Shown here: positions 8,022-16,819 of the stretch, in pieces | How positions within the stretch are numbered: position 1 is the stretch's first letter | How the letters are laid out: each line of letters begins with the position of its first letter | From: Wenzhouxiangella sp. XN24 | GTDB lineage: Bacteria > Pseudomonadota > Gammaproteobacteria > Steroidobacterales > XN24 | NCBI RefSeq assembly: GCF_011064545.1 | Contig: NZ_JAAMFG010000035.1 | Location: 186,001 to 250,000, forward strand | Length of the DNA stretch: 64,000 bases | Reading direction: 5' to 3' | Translations under genes and position numbers: made by a program | Notes under the pieces: generated by a model | Database searches by the model: none | Seen by the model: the letters and a program-made list of their open reading frames with translations, nothing else | Told to the model about the DNA's origin: nothing

Positions 8022-10412
8022 TTACGGCGTGAGGGCGGCCCGCTGACCTGACAAGTTTTGTTGTACGGCGGTCAGCATCGTGTCGAGGCGTGCGTCCCCG
8101 TGGAGCATCGTGAACAGGGGGCCGTGCCGCACCTGCGCGTGACGTCGCCAGCCGGCCCGGTAGGCATGGTCGAGGTGCTCGAAGGCCAGCTCGCGATCCC
8201 CACGGAGGCTCGCGATGGCCGCCCGGTAATAAGAGACCATCGCCGGCATGCCGGTCTGCCGCGCGTAGATCGCGAGGCGCCGTTCCGCCTCCGCAAGGGT
8301 CAGTTCGGCGGCCTCATGCTCGCCGGCGAGTTGCCTGGCCCGCGCCAGGTGCAGCGCGTGCCAGTGGCCGAACATCTTGTCCCAGGGGTTGTGCAGCCGT
8401 TCCGAATCCAGCCCGGCCAGCGATTCGTACTCGCGGATGGCGGTCGCCGCATCGCCCTGCAACAGCGCCGCGAACGCGCGGTACGCCGGCATTTTCACGT
8501 GCCCGGGGTAGCGTTCGTCGTAGCTGCGAACGCACGTCACCGCGCCTTCGACGTCGCCCTGGAAATAGTGCCAGGCGAGCAGGCTGTCGAGTTGTCCCAG
8601 CGGGTCCGCGGCCTTGGCCAGCCCTTCTTCGATCCAGGGCAGGCTCCGGTCGAACTCGCCGAGCTCGAGGAGCGCCCAGCCGAGTTGCGTGCGCACCAGG
8701 CTGTGCTGGTTGCCGTGCTCGATGCCCAGTTCGTACCAGTGCACCGCTTCCCGGTGGGCGCCGGCCACGTATTTGAGGCCGGCCATCGTCCACACGGTGT
8801 TCAGGTCATGGCTGCCGAGCTCCATTTCCATCGCGCGCCGCAGCCATCGCTCGGCCTCGCTGAACTCACCCAGCTGCGTGAGGATCGCCGCGTGGTTGTG
8901 GATCAGGCCAGCGTTGAGGGGGTCTTTCTGCAAGGCCCGGCGGGTCAGTTCGGCGGCCTCGCGGTTGTTACCCTGCGCATAGAGGGTGCGGCCGTGCATG
9001 CCGAGCGCGCCCGCGTTGTTGGGGTCGAGCTGGTGCGCGCGGCCGAACGCCTGGATCGCGTCGTCCATTCGTTGCTCGCCGAAGGCCAGCAGGCCGCGCG
9101 CATGCCAGGCGGGAGAAGACGCGGGGTCCAATTCCAGCGCCCGGGCGATGGATGCCTCGATTTCGTCGCGGGCCTCGGCCATGGGCCGGTCGGCGTAAAT
9201 GGTCGCCAGCGCCACGGTGGTGGCGAGGTCCGCGTGGCCGCGCGCGAACTGTGGATCGAGCTCCACGGCCTTGCGAAGCTGCAGCACCGCGCGCTGCAGG
9301 CTCTCCACCGTCAGCTTGCGCTGCAGGTGCTTGCCGAGAAGATAGGCGTCCATCGCCTCGGGCGAGGTCTCCTGGCCGACGGGCGTGATGCCGCCGAGGA
9401 TCCCGGCGAGGCGCGGCTCCAGCGCGGCCCCCACGTCCAGCGCCACCTGTTCCTGGATGGCGAAGACATCCGCGAAGGGGCGCTCATAGACGCGGCTGAA
9501 AAGATGAAAACCGTTGCGCACATCGATCAGCTGCGCCGTGATGCGCACCTGCTCGTCCTGGCGGCGCACGCTGCCCTCGAGCACGTAGCTCACGCCGAGC
9601 GTCCGGCCGATATCGCGCACATCGCGGTTGACGCCCTTGAAGGCGAACGACGAGGTGCGCGCCACGACCGCCAGTGCGTCGATCGCGACCAGGCGATTGA
9701 GCAGCTCCTCTGTGAGCCCGTCGCTGAAATATTCCAGCTCGGAATCGTCGCTGAAGTTGGCGAAGGGCAGTACCGCGAGGCCGTTTTCCGCCAGGGGCAC
9801 CGCTGCGGTTGGCGGGTCGGCCTCGGGCAGCCGGGCTGCGATCACCCAGGCTGCGATGGCCGCGACCAGGGCGAGCGCGACGGCTGCGGCCTGCCAGGGC
9901 CGCAGGCGGCCGGGTCGAGTCGCAGCAGGCGCAGGCACGGCGAGGCCGGATCCGGCGTTCGCGCCCGGGCCGTCGACCTCGGTTGGCAGTGTCTGGGTCT
10001 CGAGCGGTGGTAGTGTCTCGAGCGGGTGCGGTCCCTCGGGGGCAGGCTGAGCCTCGAGCGGTTCCGGGCCCTCGACCGCAGGCTGAGCCTCGAGCGGTTG
10101 CGGGGCTTCGAGCAGGCGGTAACCACGCCGGGACAGGGTCTCGATGTACCGTGGTTCTCTCGGGTTATCGCCCAGGGCCTGGCGCAGATCGGAGATGCAG
10201 CGGGACAGCGTTTCGTCCGATACGATGAGGCCCGACCAGACTTCCTTCATCAGCTCTTCGCGGCTGAACACCTTGCCCGGCCGCGCGGCCAGGACCGAGA
10301 GCAGCGCCATGGCGCGCGGCCCGATGCGCTGCGTGCCGTGCGGCGCGAGCACGGTCCCGTCTGCGGGCGCCACCTCGCAATCCCCCAGCCGAAACCGATC
10401 GCCTCCCACCAT
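8022..10412 (-). CDS. Winged-helix (OmpR/CadC-type) transmembrane regulator with TPR repeats
   Basis: A 796-residue protein. Residues 1–100 form an OmpR/PhoB-type winged helix (VFSREELMKEVW, SRCISDLRQALGD, YIETLSRRGYRLL). A Pro/Glu-rich linker with near-repeated PLEAQP segments follows, then one membrane helix (about 175–195). A FlgO/adenylate-cyclase-associated-like domain begins with LAVLPFANFSDDSELEYF, and then come many TPR motifs to the C-terminus. This is the ToxR/CadC layout: DNA binding in the cytoplasm, sensing or protein binding outside the membrane. It has no receiver domain, so it is not a classical two-component regulator. The RHS gene follows 63 bases downstream on the same strand, which makes that gene a likely target or operon partner (inference). 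Confidence 0.88.
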   Translation of the reverse strand: MVGGDRFRLGDCEVAPADGTVLAPHGTQRIGPRAMALLSVLAARPGKVFSREELMKEVWSGLIVSDETLSRCISDLRQALGDNPREPRYIETLSRRGYRLLEAPQPLEAQPAVEGPEPLEAQPAPEGPHPLETLPPLETQTLPTEVDGPGANAGSGLAVPAPAATRPGRLRPWQAAAVALALVAAIAAWVIAARLPEADPPTAAVPLAENGLAVLPFANFSDDSELEYFSDGLTEELLNRLVAIDALAVVARTSSFAFKGVNRDVRDIGRTLGVSYVLEGSVRRQDEQVRITAQLIDVRNGFHLFSRVYERPFADVFAIQEQVALDVGAALEPRLAGILGGITPVGQETSPEAMDAYLLGKHLQRKLTVESLQRAVLQLRKAVELDPQFARGHADLATTVALATIYADRPMAEARDEIEASIARALELDPASSPAWHARGLLAFGEQRMDDAIQAFGRAHQLDPNNAGALGMHGRTLYAQGNNREAAELTRRALQKDPLNAGLIHNHAAILTQLGEFSEAERWLRRAMEMELGSHDLNTVWTMAGLKYVAGAHREAVHWYELGIEHGNQHSLVRTQLGWALLELGEFDRSLPWIEEGLAKAADPLGQLDSLLAWHYFQGDVEGAVTCVRSYDERYPGHVKMPAYRAFAALLQGDAATAIREYESLAGLDSERLHNPWDKMFGHWHALHLARARQLAGEHEAAELTLAEAERRLAIYARQTGMPAMVSYYRAAIASLRGDRELAFEHLDHAYRAGWRRHAQVRHGPLFTMLHGDARLDTMLTAVQQNLSGQRAALTP

Positions 10413-10438
10413 GCCGGCATTTTATGCCGAGCACAGCC

Positions 10439-10675
10439 TCACGCAAAACGCGGTTCCTCGCCTGGACCGGGACCGCCCCGCCCCGGCGTGTCGGACTGGT
10501 CCAGCCCGTCGCCGAACAATCCTGGACACTCGATCGCGGGCTTGACCGGCACCAGTTCGATGCGCCCCGAATAGGCCGCGACCCTCAGTCTCTGGCCGGG
10601 CTTCAGCCCGAGCGCCTCGCGCGCCTGTTGCGGAATCCTGATGTCGAAACCGGAAGTGATGACGACGGTGTGCAT
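10439..10675 (-). CDS. AbrB/SpoVT-type DNA-binding protein, lone antitoxin-like
   Basis: A 78-residue protein whose first 45 residues match the AbrB/MazE swapped-hairpin fold (VVITSGFDIRIPQQAREALG, then LKPGQRLRV). The remainder is a Pro/Gly-rich tail. AGGAGGG precedes the ATG at 10675 by six bases. Such proteins usually act as antitoxins with a PIN or MazF toxin, or as transition-state regulators. Here no toxin gene follows: the next gene on the strand is the large winged-helix regulator. It may therefore be a solitary regulator or an antitoxin that has lost its partner. A perfect 7-bp inverted repeat lies just upstream. Confidence 0.75.
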   Translation of the reverse strand: MHTVVITSGFDIRIPQQAREALGLKPGQRLRVAAYSGRIELVPVKPAIECPGLFGDGLDQSDTPGRGGPGPGEEPRFA

Positions 10676-10703
10676 GATGACCCTCCTGGTTCGTGTCGCG
10701 TCG

Positions 10704-10731
10704 GCTGACAGGTGCAGTATCCGTTGTCAGC
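10704..10731. promoter_or_regulatory. Inverted repeat upstream of the AbrB-type gene (possible operator)
   Basis: GCTGACA at 10704–10710 and TGTCAGC at 10725–10731 are perfect complements with half-site centres 21 bp apart, about two helical turns. They lie 29–56 bases upstream of the AbrB-type start, which suits autoregulation by such a protein. The assignment is by position and symmetry only. Confidence 0.35.
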
Positions 10732-10898
10732 ATTCCCCGGCCCATCCGCCCAATTCCGGTAATTCATCGAGAAACCGAGGACCGGAGTGCCTTTCGGCCG
10801 CACAGGTCTGACCCTGGCACGAAACGGCAATTTCCCCGTCACCAACCCGTCACGCGCGCGCCTTAGGGTGCGCGGCAGGCTCATGTTGCGGGTTTGCC

Positions 10899-11726
10899 AT
10901 GTTCGCCACGGCCGCTACTCATTACCCCGTCTCACCGGAAAGACTGCCGCCGCTCGACCGGACCGCCGGTTCGTATCGACTGCGCTTCGGTCGCACGCCG
11001 GCCGATCTCGAGCGCGTGCAGCGATTGCGTTTCGAGGTGTTCAATCGCGAGCTCGGGGAAGGGCTCGAGGCTAACTGGGCCACCGGCCTGGATGCCGATC
11101 CGTGGGACGAGCTCTTCCATCACATCGTCATCGAGCACGTGTCCAGCGGCGCTGTGGTCGGCAGTTACCGCTTACAGACGGGCACGATGGCGGAGGGCTA
11201 CGCCGGCTTTTACGCCGAGGCGGAGTTCGACTTGTGTCGGCTGCCGCGGACCATGCTGCGCGATGCCGTTGAGATCGGCCGCGCCTGCGTCGCTGCAGAG
11301 CATCGCAACGGCCGGGTCATCAACCTGCTGTGGCGCGGCATTGCGGCGTACCTGCTGTGGAACGGCCATCGCTACCTGTTCGGCTGTTGCTCGCTGCCGA
11401 CGCGCGACGCCGTGACCGGCATGAGCGTGTGGCAGCAGCTGAAACGCGAGGGCTTCGTCAGCCGCGATTACTCGGTCGCGCCGCAAAGCGGCATGAGTTG
11501 CGACATCCCCGGCTGGCCGCGGCGCCCGCCGGGACGCAACGAACTGCCGCCGCTGTTCCAGAGCTACCTCAAGCTCGGCGCGGAAGTGTGCGGTCCGCCG
11601 GCCATCGATGCCGCGTTCGGCACGATCGATTTCCTGGTGCTGCTCGATCTCGAGCGCCTCGCGCCGCGCACGCGCACGATGTTCTTTCGTGACCTGCCGG
11701 TGCCCGCCCTGCCGCAAAGCGCATGA
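10899..11726 (+). CDS. OlsB-like GNAT N-acyltransferase (possible ornithine-lipid synthesis)
   Basis: A 275-residue protein of the hemolysin/OlsB GNAT family. Visible family features are QRLRFEVFNRELGEG near residue 45, the HHIVIEH…VVGSYRLQTG strands, FYAEAEFDL, and EIGRACVAAEHRNG followed by LLWRGIAAYL and the conserved GCCSLPT. OlsB transfers a 3-hydroxyacyl chain from ACP to ornithine to give lyso-ornithine lipid. The second step (OlsA) could be supplied by the PlsC-like enzyme encoded about 3.6 kb away on the same strand. It is divergent from the AbrB-type gene. The ornithine-lipid assignment is inferred from family, and other acyl-amino-acid products are possible. Confidence 0.72.
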   Translation: MFATAATHYPVSPERLPPLDRTAGSYRLRFGRTPADLERVQRLRFEVFNRELGEGLEANWATGLDADPWDELFHHIVIEHVSSGAVVGSYRLQTGTMAEGYAGFYAEAEFDLCRLPRTMLRDAVEIGRACVAAEHRNGRVINLLWRGIAAYLLWNGHRYLFGCCSLPTRDAVTGMSVWQQLKREGFVSRDYSVAPQSGMSCDIPGWPRRPPGRNELPPLFQSYLKLGAEVCGPPAIDAAFGTIDFLVLLDLERLAPRTRTMFFRDLPVPALPQSA

Positions 11727-11756
11727 AAAAGGGCCCGTGCCTCGCAGCACGGACCC
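11725..11756 (-). terminator. Rho-independent terminator of the DUF4168 gene
   Basis: GGGCCCGTGC (11731–11740) pairs with GCACGGACCC (11747–11756) apart from one C·A mismatch, with a six-base loop. On the minus strand the hairpin is followed by TTTTTC. It would stop transcripts coming from the DUF4168 gene and lies directly after the acyltransferase stop codon on the other strand. Confidence 0.7.
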
Positions 11757-11862
11757 TGGTCCCGTGAAATCGGGAAGTCGCGTCGGTTGGAGGCCGACCG
11801 CTTCCTGGCGGTCCGTCCCGGTCCCGACCGGTGCCTCCCGATCTCGCCCGCCGGCTAGCTGA

Positions 11863-12252
11863 CTAGCTGCGTTCCTCGAGCTGGGTACGGACGCGTTCGG
11901 CGAGTTCCGGGTCGGATCCCATCACCGTGGCGATCTGGTTGTATTCCTCGACCGTCAACCCCGCGGTCTCGACTGCGTCGATCATCTCGGCTTGCGCTTC
12001 CTGCTGGAGTTTCTGCGCCTGCTCCATGTCTTCCGCAGCCTCGAGTTCGACCGCGGCGGCTTCGCGAATCACGCTGATTTCCGCCAGGGCGTCCACGAAC
12101 TTGTCGAGTTTCTCGCTGCTCACGTCCGGCGCCGACGCCTGCGGGGAGGTGTCCTGCTGGTAGTCCTGCGCGAAGGCGGGCGCTGCGCTGAGGGCGGCGC
12201 CGAGTCCGATGGCTGCGGCGAGGGCGACAGCCTGGGTGCTGCGATGTTTCAT
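11863..12252 (-). CDS. DUF4168 secreted protein
   Basis: A 129-residue protein with a clear signal peptide (KHRSTQAVALAAAIGLGAAL, cleavage near AFAQ). Next is an acidic linker, then a helical DUF4168 domain (LDKFVDALAEISVIREAAAV … LTVEEYNQIATVMGSDPELA). It is predicted to be periplasmic; the domain's biochemical role is not established. The ATG at 12252 was chosen because AAAGGAG lies eight bases before it; the ATG at 12267 would place that ribosome-binding site inside the coding region. A terminator follows the gene. The upstream gene on the same strand is the NtrC-type regulator. Confidence 0.82.
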   Translation of the reverse strand: MKHRSTQAVALAAAIGLGAALSAAPAFAQDYQQDTSPQASAPDVSSEKLDKFVDALAEISVIREAAAVELEAAEDMEQAQKLQQEAQAEMIDAVETAGLTVEEYNQIATVMGSDPELAERVRTQLEERS

Positions 12253-12405
12253 AAATGCTCCTTTCATGGTTGGTCACTGGAGAGGAGCAAGGGTCGTGCC
12301 AGTTCCCGGGAGGCGCTCTGCGCAGGGGCTCACGCGGATCGGCAAAGCCACGCAGCACGCCCGGCGTGTCAACCTGGCACGGATCGCGGCCCATGCGCCG
12401 AAACG

Positions 12406-13878
12406 CTACACGCCCTCGTCGAGCCGTCGATACAGCGTGCGCCGGCCGATCCCCAGCAGTTCCGCGGCGCGCCGCTTGTTGCCGCCGACACGATCCAGCA
12501 CCCAGCGGATATAGCGGCGCTCCAGGGCCGCCAGCGGAACCGGCTCGTTGCCTTCGAGCAGCGGGAAAGCGCCATCGTGCAGCGCATCACTCGCCGACAG
12601 GGCGCCGCTCGCGGGGTCGTGCGCGGGTCCGTCGGCCAGGCCGTTCACGGGGTCGCGCCTGGGCTCGTCGGCGAGGGCGCTCGACGGGCGTCGCCGGCGT
12701 ATGCGTTCCGGCAGATGCGCGGGCCGCAACTCCCGTCCGTCGCAGAATGCCGTGGCCCGCTCCAGTGCATTGGCAAGCTCGCGCACGTTACCCGGGAACG
12801 GGTAGGCGTTGAGCAGCGCCAGCGACGCCTCGGTGAGTGTCGGCGCCGGGCGGCCGGCGAGCGCCGCGAACCGCGCCACGAACCGCGCGGCAAGAAGGTC
12901 GACGTCATCGCCGCGGTCGCGCAGCGGGGGCACCACGAGCGGAAAGGTCTCGAGACGAAAGAACAGGTCCTTGCGGAAGCGCCCCGCGGCGACCTCCGCC
13001 TCCAGGTTGCGGTTGGTCGCGGCAACCAGGCGCACGTCGACACGGATCTCGCGGTCGGCCCCGAGGGGACGGATGCTCCCGTTTTCGAGCACCCGCAACA
13101 GCTTGGCTTGCGTATCCAGCGGCATCTCGCCGATCTCGTCGAGCAGCAGCGTGCCGCCATCGGCCTCGACGAACAGCCCGGCACGTTGCTGTACGGCGCC
13201 GGTGAACGCGCCCTTCGCGTGGCCGAATAGTTCGCTCTCCATCAGCTCCGCCGGCATCGCCGCACAGTTCACCGGCACGAACGGCTCGTCGGCGCGGCGA
13301 CTCTCGGCATGCAGCGCACGGGCGACGAGCTCCTTGCCGACGCCGCTTTCTCCGGTGATCACCACGGGGCCGTTGAGCGGGGCGATCTGCCGGATGGCGG
13401 CGAACAGGTGGCGCATGGGGGCGCTGCGCCCGATCATGCCGTGGAAATCGCCGTCGGCCAGCAGGCTGCGGAATCGTGACAGCTGTAGCCGCAAGGCACG
13501 CGCCTCCAGGACGCGCGCTACGGCCAGGCGCAGGTGGTCGAGGCGCAGCGGCTTGGTGAGGAAATCGTCGGCGCCGGCCTTGAGGGCGGCCACGGCCTGC
13601 TCGACGGTGCCGAACGCGGTGATCATGATGAATCCGGGCGGCGCCTCCATGCTCCGACAATGCTCGAGCAACTCGCGTCCGCTGTCGCCGGGCAGGCGCA
13701 GGTCGCTGACCACCAGGTCCGGCCGGCCGCTCGCGATGAGCTTGCGGGCGGCCGCACAGTCGGCCGCCGTGTCGAGTCGGTATCCGGCATCCTCGAGTTC
13801 GTTGCGCAGCAGTTCGCGCAGCCCTGCATCATCCTCGACGACGAGAATGCGCGCCGGCATTTCCTCATGCGTTTTCAT
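12406..13878 (-). CDS. Sigma-54-dependent response regulator (NtrC family)
   Basis: A 490-residue protein in three parts. The receiver domain has phosphoacceptor Asp59 (VVSDLRLPGDSG) and the acidic pair at residues 16–17. The AAA+ domain has Walker A GESGVGKE, the sigma-54 contact loop GAFTGA and Walker B LLLDEIGEM. The C-terminal Fis-type helix-turn-helix is NKRRAAELLGIGRRTLYRRL. A low-complexity linker with repeated DP/LAD segments separates the AAA+ domain and the HTH. It overlaps the upstream histidine kinase gene by 14 bases, so the two form a cognate pair. GGGAG seven bases before the ATG supports this start. The signal and targets are unknown; the nearby acyltransferase genes are candidates only by position. 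Confidence 0.93.
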   Translation of the reverse strand: MKTHEEMPARILVVEDDAGLRELLRNELEDAGYRLDTAADCAAARKLIASGRPDLVVSDLRLPGDSGRELLEHCRSMEAPPGFIMITAFGTVEQAVAALKAGADDFLTKPLRLDHLRLAVARVLEARALRLQLSRFRSLLADGDFHGMIGRSAPMRHLFAAIRQIAPLNGPVVITGESGVGKELVARALHAESRRADEPFVPVNCAAMPAELMESELFGHAKGAFTGAVQQRAGLFVEADGGTLLLDEIGEMPLDTQAKLLRVLENGSIRPLGADREIRVDVRLVAATNRNLEAEVAAGRFRKDLFFRLETFPLVVPPLRDRGDDVDLLAARFVARFAALAGRPAPTLTEASLALLNAYPFPGNVRELANALERATAFCDGRELRPAHLPERIRRRRPSSALADEPRRDPVNGLADGPAHDPASGALSASDALHDGAFPLLEGNEPVPLAALERRYIRWVLDRVGGNKRRAAELLGIGRRTLYRRLDEGV

Positions 13879-15313
13879 CGGCTGTCTCCCGCGGCAGGGT
13901 CAGGGTGAAACGGGCGCCCCCCAGCACATCGTCGTCGAGGCCGAGGTGGCCGTCGTGATCTTCGGCGGCCGCGCTGGCGACGCTGAGTCCCAGCCCGGTG
14001 CCCTGGCCGACCGGCTTGGTCGTGTAGAAGGGATCGAAGACCAGGTCCCTGGATTCCGCGGGGACGCCCGGGCCGTCGTCCGCCACGTGGATGCGTACGT
14101 GCTGCGCGTCCGCGTCAGCGGAAATCCGCAGCCGCGTGCGGGCCGCCTGGGCGGCGTTGTCCACCAGGTTGCGCAACGCCTGCTCGATGCGCAGCGGGTC
14201 GGCCGCTATGCGGATCCGCGGGTCACAGTCCACCTCGATCTCGACGCCCTCCGGGGACAGCGCCCGTGCATCGGCGGCGAGCCGGTGCAGCAGGTCGGAG
14301 AGATCCAGGGTAACGCGGTTCAGCGGGTTGCTGCGGCCGAAGTCCATCAGCTGGCGGATCGTCTTTTCGATGCGCAGGGCGTTGTCGCCGATATCCTCCA
14401 GCGCGGCTCGCTGGGTGTCGTCCATCGCGGGCCGGCGCAGCAATTGTTGCGTACGGCCGTACAGGGTGGACAGCGGGGAGCCCAGCTCGTGCGCGATGCC
14501 GCCGGCGAGCCGGCCGATGGCCGCCATCTTCTCTGCGCGGTGCAGGCGCTCGCGGAGCAGTTGCTCGGTTTCGCGGCGGCGCTCGATCTCGCGCTGCGAA
14601 GCGGTGATGCCGTCGAGCATGCGGTTGATGCCGCGCGCCAGGTCGCGGAATTCCGCAGCGCCCGCAATCGCCAGGCGGTGCTCCAGGTCGCCCTCCCGGA
14701 TGCGGCGCATGCCGCCTTCCAGCCGGATCAGGTGGCGCCCGATGCCGAAATGGTGGCCGAGGACGATCACCCCGGTGAGCAGCAGCCCGGCCAGTCCGAT
14801 CGCCAGCAGCGCGATGGCGCGCGCGCGGTCGAGGTAGGCCTGCACCGCGCTGCTGTGGCGGGTGACCTGCAGCAGGCCGGCAATGCGCCCGCCTTCGTCG
14901 GTGAGCGGCTGAAACACCGACTCGAGCGTCTCCTCGCCGAGGTCGGCGGAGCCCTCCTGGCGCTCGCGTTGCCCGGCGAGCTCGACGGCTTCCGCGGTGG
15001 GCACGGCGGCGCGGCGCCGGCCGATGCCCGCGACCTGCTGCCCCTGCCGGCCATAGACATGGACGGCGTAGACCTGGTCCATGCCGATGGTCGACTCGAT
15101 GGTTTCCTGGATCAGTCCCGGGCGATCTGCGGCGAGGGCCCGGCTGAGCGGCAGGCGCAGGGTCCGCGCGATCAGCTCGAGGTCTTCCTGCATGCGCGTG
15201 CTGTAGCGTTCCTCGAGGCCGCGCAGGGTGGCCCAGCCGATCAAGGCGGTCGCCAGCAGGCAGGGCAGGACGACCAGTGCGACGGTTGCGGTGCGAAGAT
15301 TAGGGAAGCCCAC
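13865..15313 (-). CDS. Membrane sensor histidine kinase
   Basis: About 482 residues from a GTG at 15313 with CGGAG six bases upstream. An earlier TTG-type start near 15463 would overlap the divergent acyltransferase gene and adds a hydrophilic stretch before the first membrane helix, so it is less likely. Layout: first helix (about 5–28), periplasmic sensor, second helix (AIALLAIGLAGLLLTGVIVL), HAMP, HisKA with IAHELGSPLSTLYGR (phosphorylated His), then the HATPase with N box (LRNLVDNAAQAA), DDGPGVP and GTGLGLSV. It phosphorylates the overlapping response regulator. Confidence 0.9.
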   Translation of the reverse strand: MGFPNLRTATVALVVLPCLLATALIGWATLRGLEERYSTRMQEDLELIARTLRLPLSRALAADRPGLIQETIESTIGMDQVYAVHVYGRQGQQVAGIGRRRAAVPTAEAVELAGQRERQEGSADLGEETLESVFQPLTDEGGRIAGLLQVTRHSSAVQAYLDRARAIALLAIGLAGLLLTGVIVLGHHFGIGRHLIRLEGGMRRIREGDLEHRLAIAGAAEFRDLARGINRMLDGITASQREIERRRETEQLLRERLHRAEKMAAIGRLAGGIAHELGSPLSTLYGRTQQLLRRPAMDDTQRAALEDIGDNALRIEKTIRQLMDFGRSNPLNRVTLDLSDLLHRLAADARALSPEGVEIEVDCDPRIRIAADPLRIEQALRNLVDNAAQAARTRLRISADADAQHVRIHVADDGPGVPAESRDLVFDPFYTTKPVGQGTGLGLSVASAAAEDHDGHLGLDDDVLGGARFTLTLPRETADENA

Positions 15314-15354
15314 GAGACTCCGAATGTGGCTGAACGGATGGGTAATTATTGCAC

Positions 15355-16278
15355 ATGTGCGAAATTGGCCCCCTGGAGCGGGTTGCGCTTGCGGCGGCCG
15401 GGCCTCGCTGTCACGATGCCGCCGTGAGTGTTGCGCCGCCCGTGAACAAGCCTCGTTATGCACGCGTGCCCGTCGGCCCGTTCGGCCTGTTGAGGGCGAT
15501 CGTGCGCATGCTCGGCCTGGTGCTGGTGACCCTCTTCTACGTGCTCGGCTGGGGGCTGGTGGCGCTCTGGCCGTGGGATCGCGCCGGGCGGGCGCGGCTG
15601 CGCCGCGGCGTGTCGCGCCGCTGGGCGGGATCCATGTGCCGGGTTTTGGGAGGCCGCGTGGATCTGCAGGGCGAGCTGCCGGCCGGGCCGGGGTTCCTGA
15701 TCACCAATCACACCGGCTATCTCGACATCCCCGTGCTGATGTCGTTGACGGGCTGTCGTTTCGTCTCCAAGAGCGAGATCGCGCACTGGCCGGTGATCGG
15801 TTTCCTGGCGCGCAAGGGCGGAACCCTGTTCGTGAACCGGGGCAACAAGGGCCGTGACGCGAACGTCACCCTCGACGGCATGGCGCGTGCCCTGGAGGAC
15901 GGCGATCTCGTGGTGTTCTTTCCCGAGGGAACGACCGGTACGGGGGAGCGCATCCTGCCGTTTCGCTCGGGACTGCTCAGCCTGCCGGCGCGCGACGGCC
16001 ACCCCGTGTGGCCCGCGGCACTGGTCTACGAAACCGACGTACCGGACGTAGATACCGGCCTGGCGCTCGCATGGTCGGGAGGCCAGTCACTGTTGCCGCA
16101 TGTCTGGAGGCTGGTGTGCCTGCCGGGGTTCTCGGTGCGCGTCGCCAGCGGGCATGCCGTCGAGGCGACGCACCGCAAGACGCTGGCCCGGGCGCTCGAG
16201 TACCGCGTCACCCTCATGCACGCCGGCCTGGCGCGGCTCGAGGCCGCGCCCGAACCGGCGCCGGAAACCGCGAGCTAG
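15355..16278 (+). CDS. PlsC/OlsA-like 1-acyl-glycerol-3-phosphate acyltransferase family protein
   Basis: About 307 residues. An N-terminal membrane segment (LVLVTLFYVLGWGLVALWPW) precedes the acyltransferase domain with the catalytic NHTGYLD (HX4D motif), KGGTLFVNRGNKG and FFPEGTTGTG (EGT motif). This family acylates lysophosphatidate or, in the OlsA branch, lyso-ornithine lipid. The sequence cannot separate the two, but the OlsB-like gene on the same strand makes the OlsA role attractive. The start is uncertain: ATG at 15355 and GTG at 15424 both lack a clear ribosome-binding site. The gene is divergent from the histidine kinase, and its stop codon overlaps the stop of the convergent lipoprotein gene. 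Confidence 0.82.
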   Translation: MCEIGPLERVALAAAGPRCHDAAVSVAPPVNKPRYARVPVGPFGLLRAIVRMLGLVLVTLFYVLGWGLVALWPWDRAGRARLRRGVSRRWAGSMCRVLGGRVDLQGELPAGPGFLITNHTGYLDIPVLMSLTGCRFVSKSEIAHWPVIGFLARKGGTLFVNRGNKGRDANVTLDGMARALEDGDLVVFFPEGTTGTGERILPFRSGLLSLPARDGHPVWPAALVYETDVPDVDTGLALAWSGGQSLLPHVWRLVCLPGFSVRVASGHAVEATHRKTLARALEYRVTLMHAGLARLEAAPEPAPETAS

Positions 16279-16745
16279 TTCTCTTCTCGGCCCTCCAGGG
16301 CGTCGATGAACGCCGGGCGCGCACTCTGTGAGCCGAGGCGTTCCGCTTCCTCGAGCAGCCGCAATGCGCGATCGATCTCGCCCGAGGCGACGGCCCGGCG
16401 GATGGCGTCGTTGAACATCGTTTCGGAGACGGGTGCGGGCGGTGCGGCGCTCGGCGGCGGCGGCGCGGGCAAAGCAGGCGGTGCCGCGGGAATGCCAGGC
16501 TGCCCGGCCGACGACGCAGCCGGGTTCGGTGCGGCGGCATCAGCGCCTGGCGCCTCGGCCGCCGGGCTCGCAGGCGCATTGTCGGCCCGGTTGGCGCGCG
16601 GCGGCGCGTTCGGGCCGTGCAGTTCGGGCTGGTAGTGCCAGTAGGCCGGGTCGCCGGGCGTGCCGGGCTCCGGGCCGAAGTCGATGACGGTGCCGCAGCC
16701 GGCCAGGGCGGCCGCAGCAAACACGAGCAGGAGTGGCTTGATCAT
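16275..16745 (-). CDS. Small Pro/Ala-rich lipoprotein
   Basis: A 156-residue protein with a classical lipoprotein signal ending LAGCG. A Pro/Ala-rich unstructured middle follows, then a short helical C-terminus (NDAIRRAVASGEIDRALRLL) resembling a single TPR-like helix pair. The ATG at 16745 was chosen because GGAGAG lies about eight bases upstream and the signal starts directly. It follows the ATPase D-subunit gene by about 75 bases on the same strand and may be cotranscribed. No family was recognised and the function is unknown. Its stop codon overlaps the convergent acyltransferase stop. Confidence 0.7.
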   Translation of the reverse strand: MIKPLLLVFAAAALAGCGTVIDFGPEPGTPGDPAYWHYQPELHGPNAPPRANRADNAPASPAAEAPGADAAAPNPAASSAGQPGIPAAPPALPAPPPPSAAPPAPVSETMFNDAIRRAVASGEIDRALRLLEEAERLGSQSARPAFIDALEGREEN

Positions 16746-16819
16746 GACGTGGCTCTCCGTTGCGAGAGCCATAGCTTACAACGAGATGACGATCTTGCAG
16801 CCGGCTGGCTACTAATTCG

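Noticed and set aside
8058-10013. A 650-codon plus-strand frame opposite the winged-helix/TPR regulator
   Set aside because: It is antisense to a gene with clear domains and has no protein-like motifs of its own.
10815-10829. A sigma-54-like site (TGGCACGAAACGGCA) before the OlsB-like gene
   Set aside because: The GG and GC doublets are nine bases apart instead of the required ten, so it should not be used by sigma-54.
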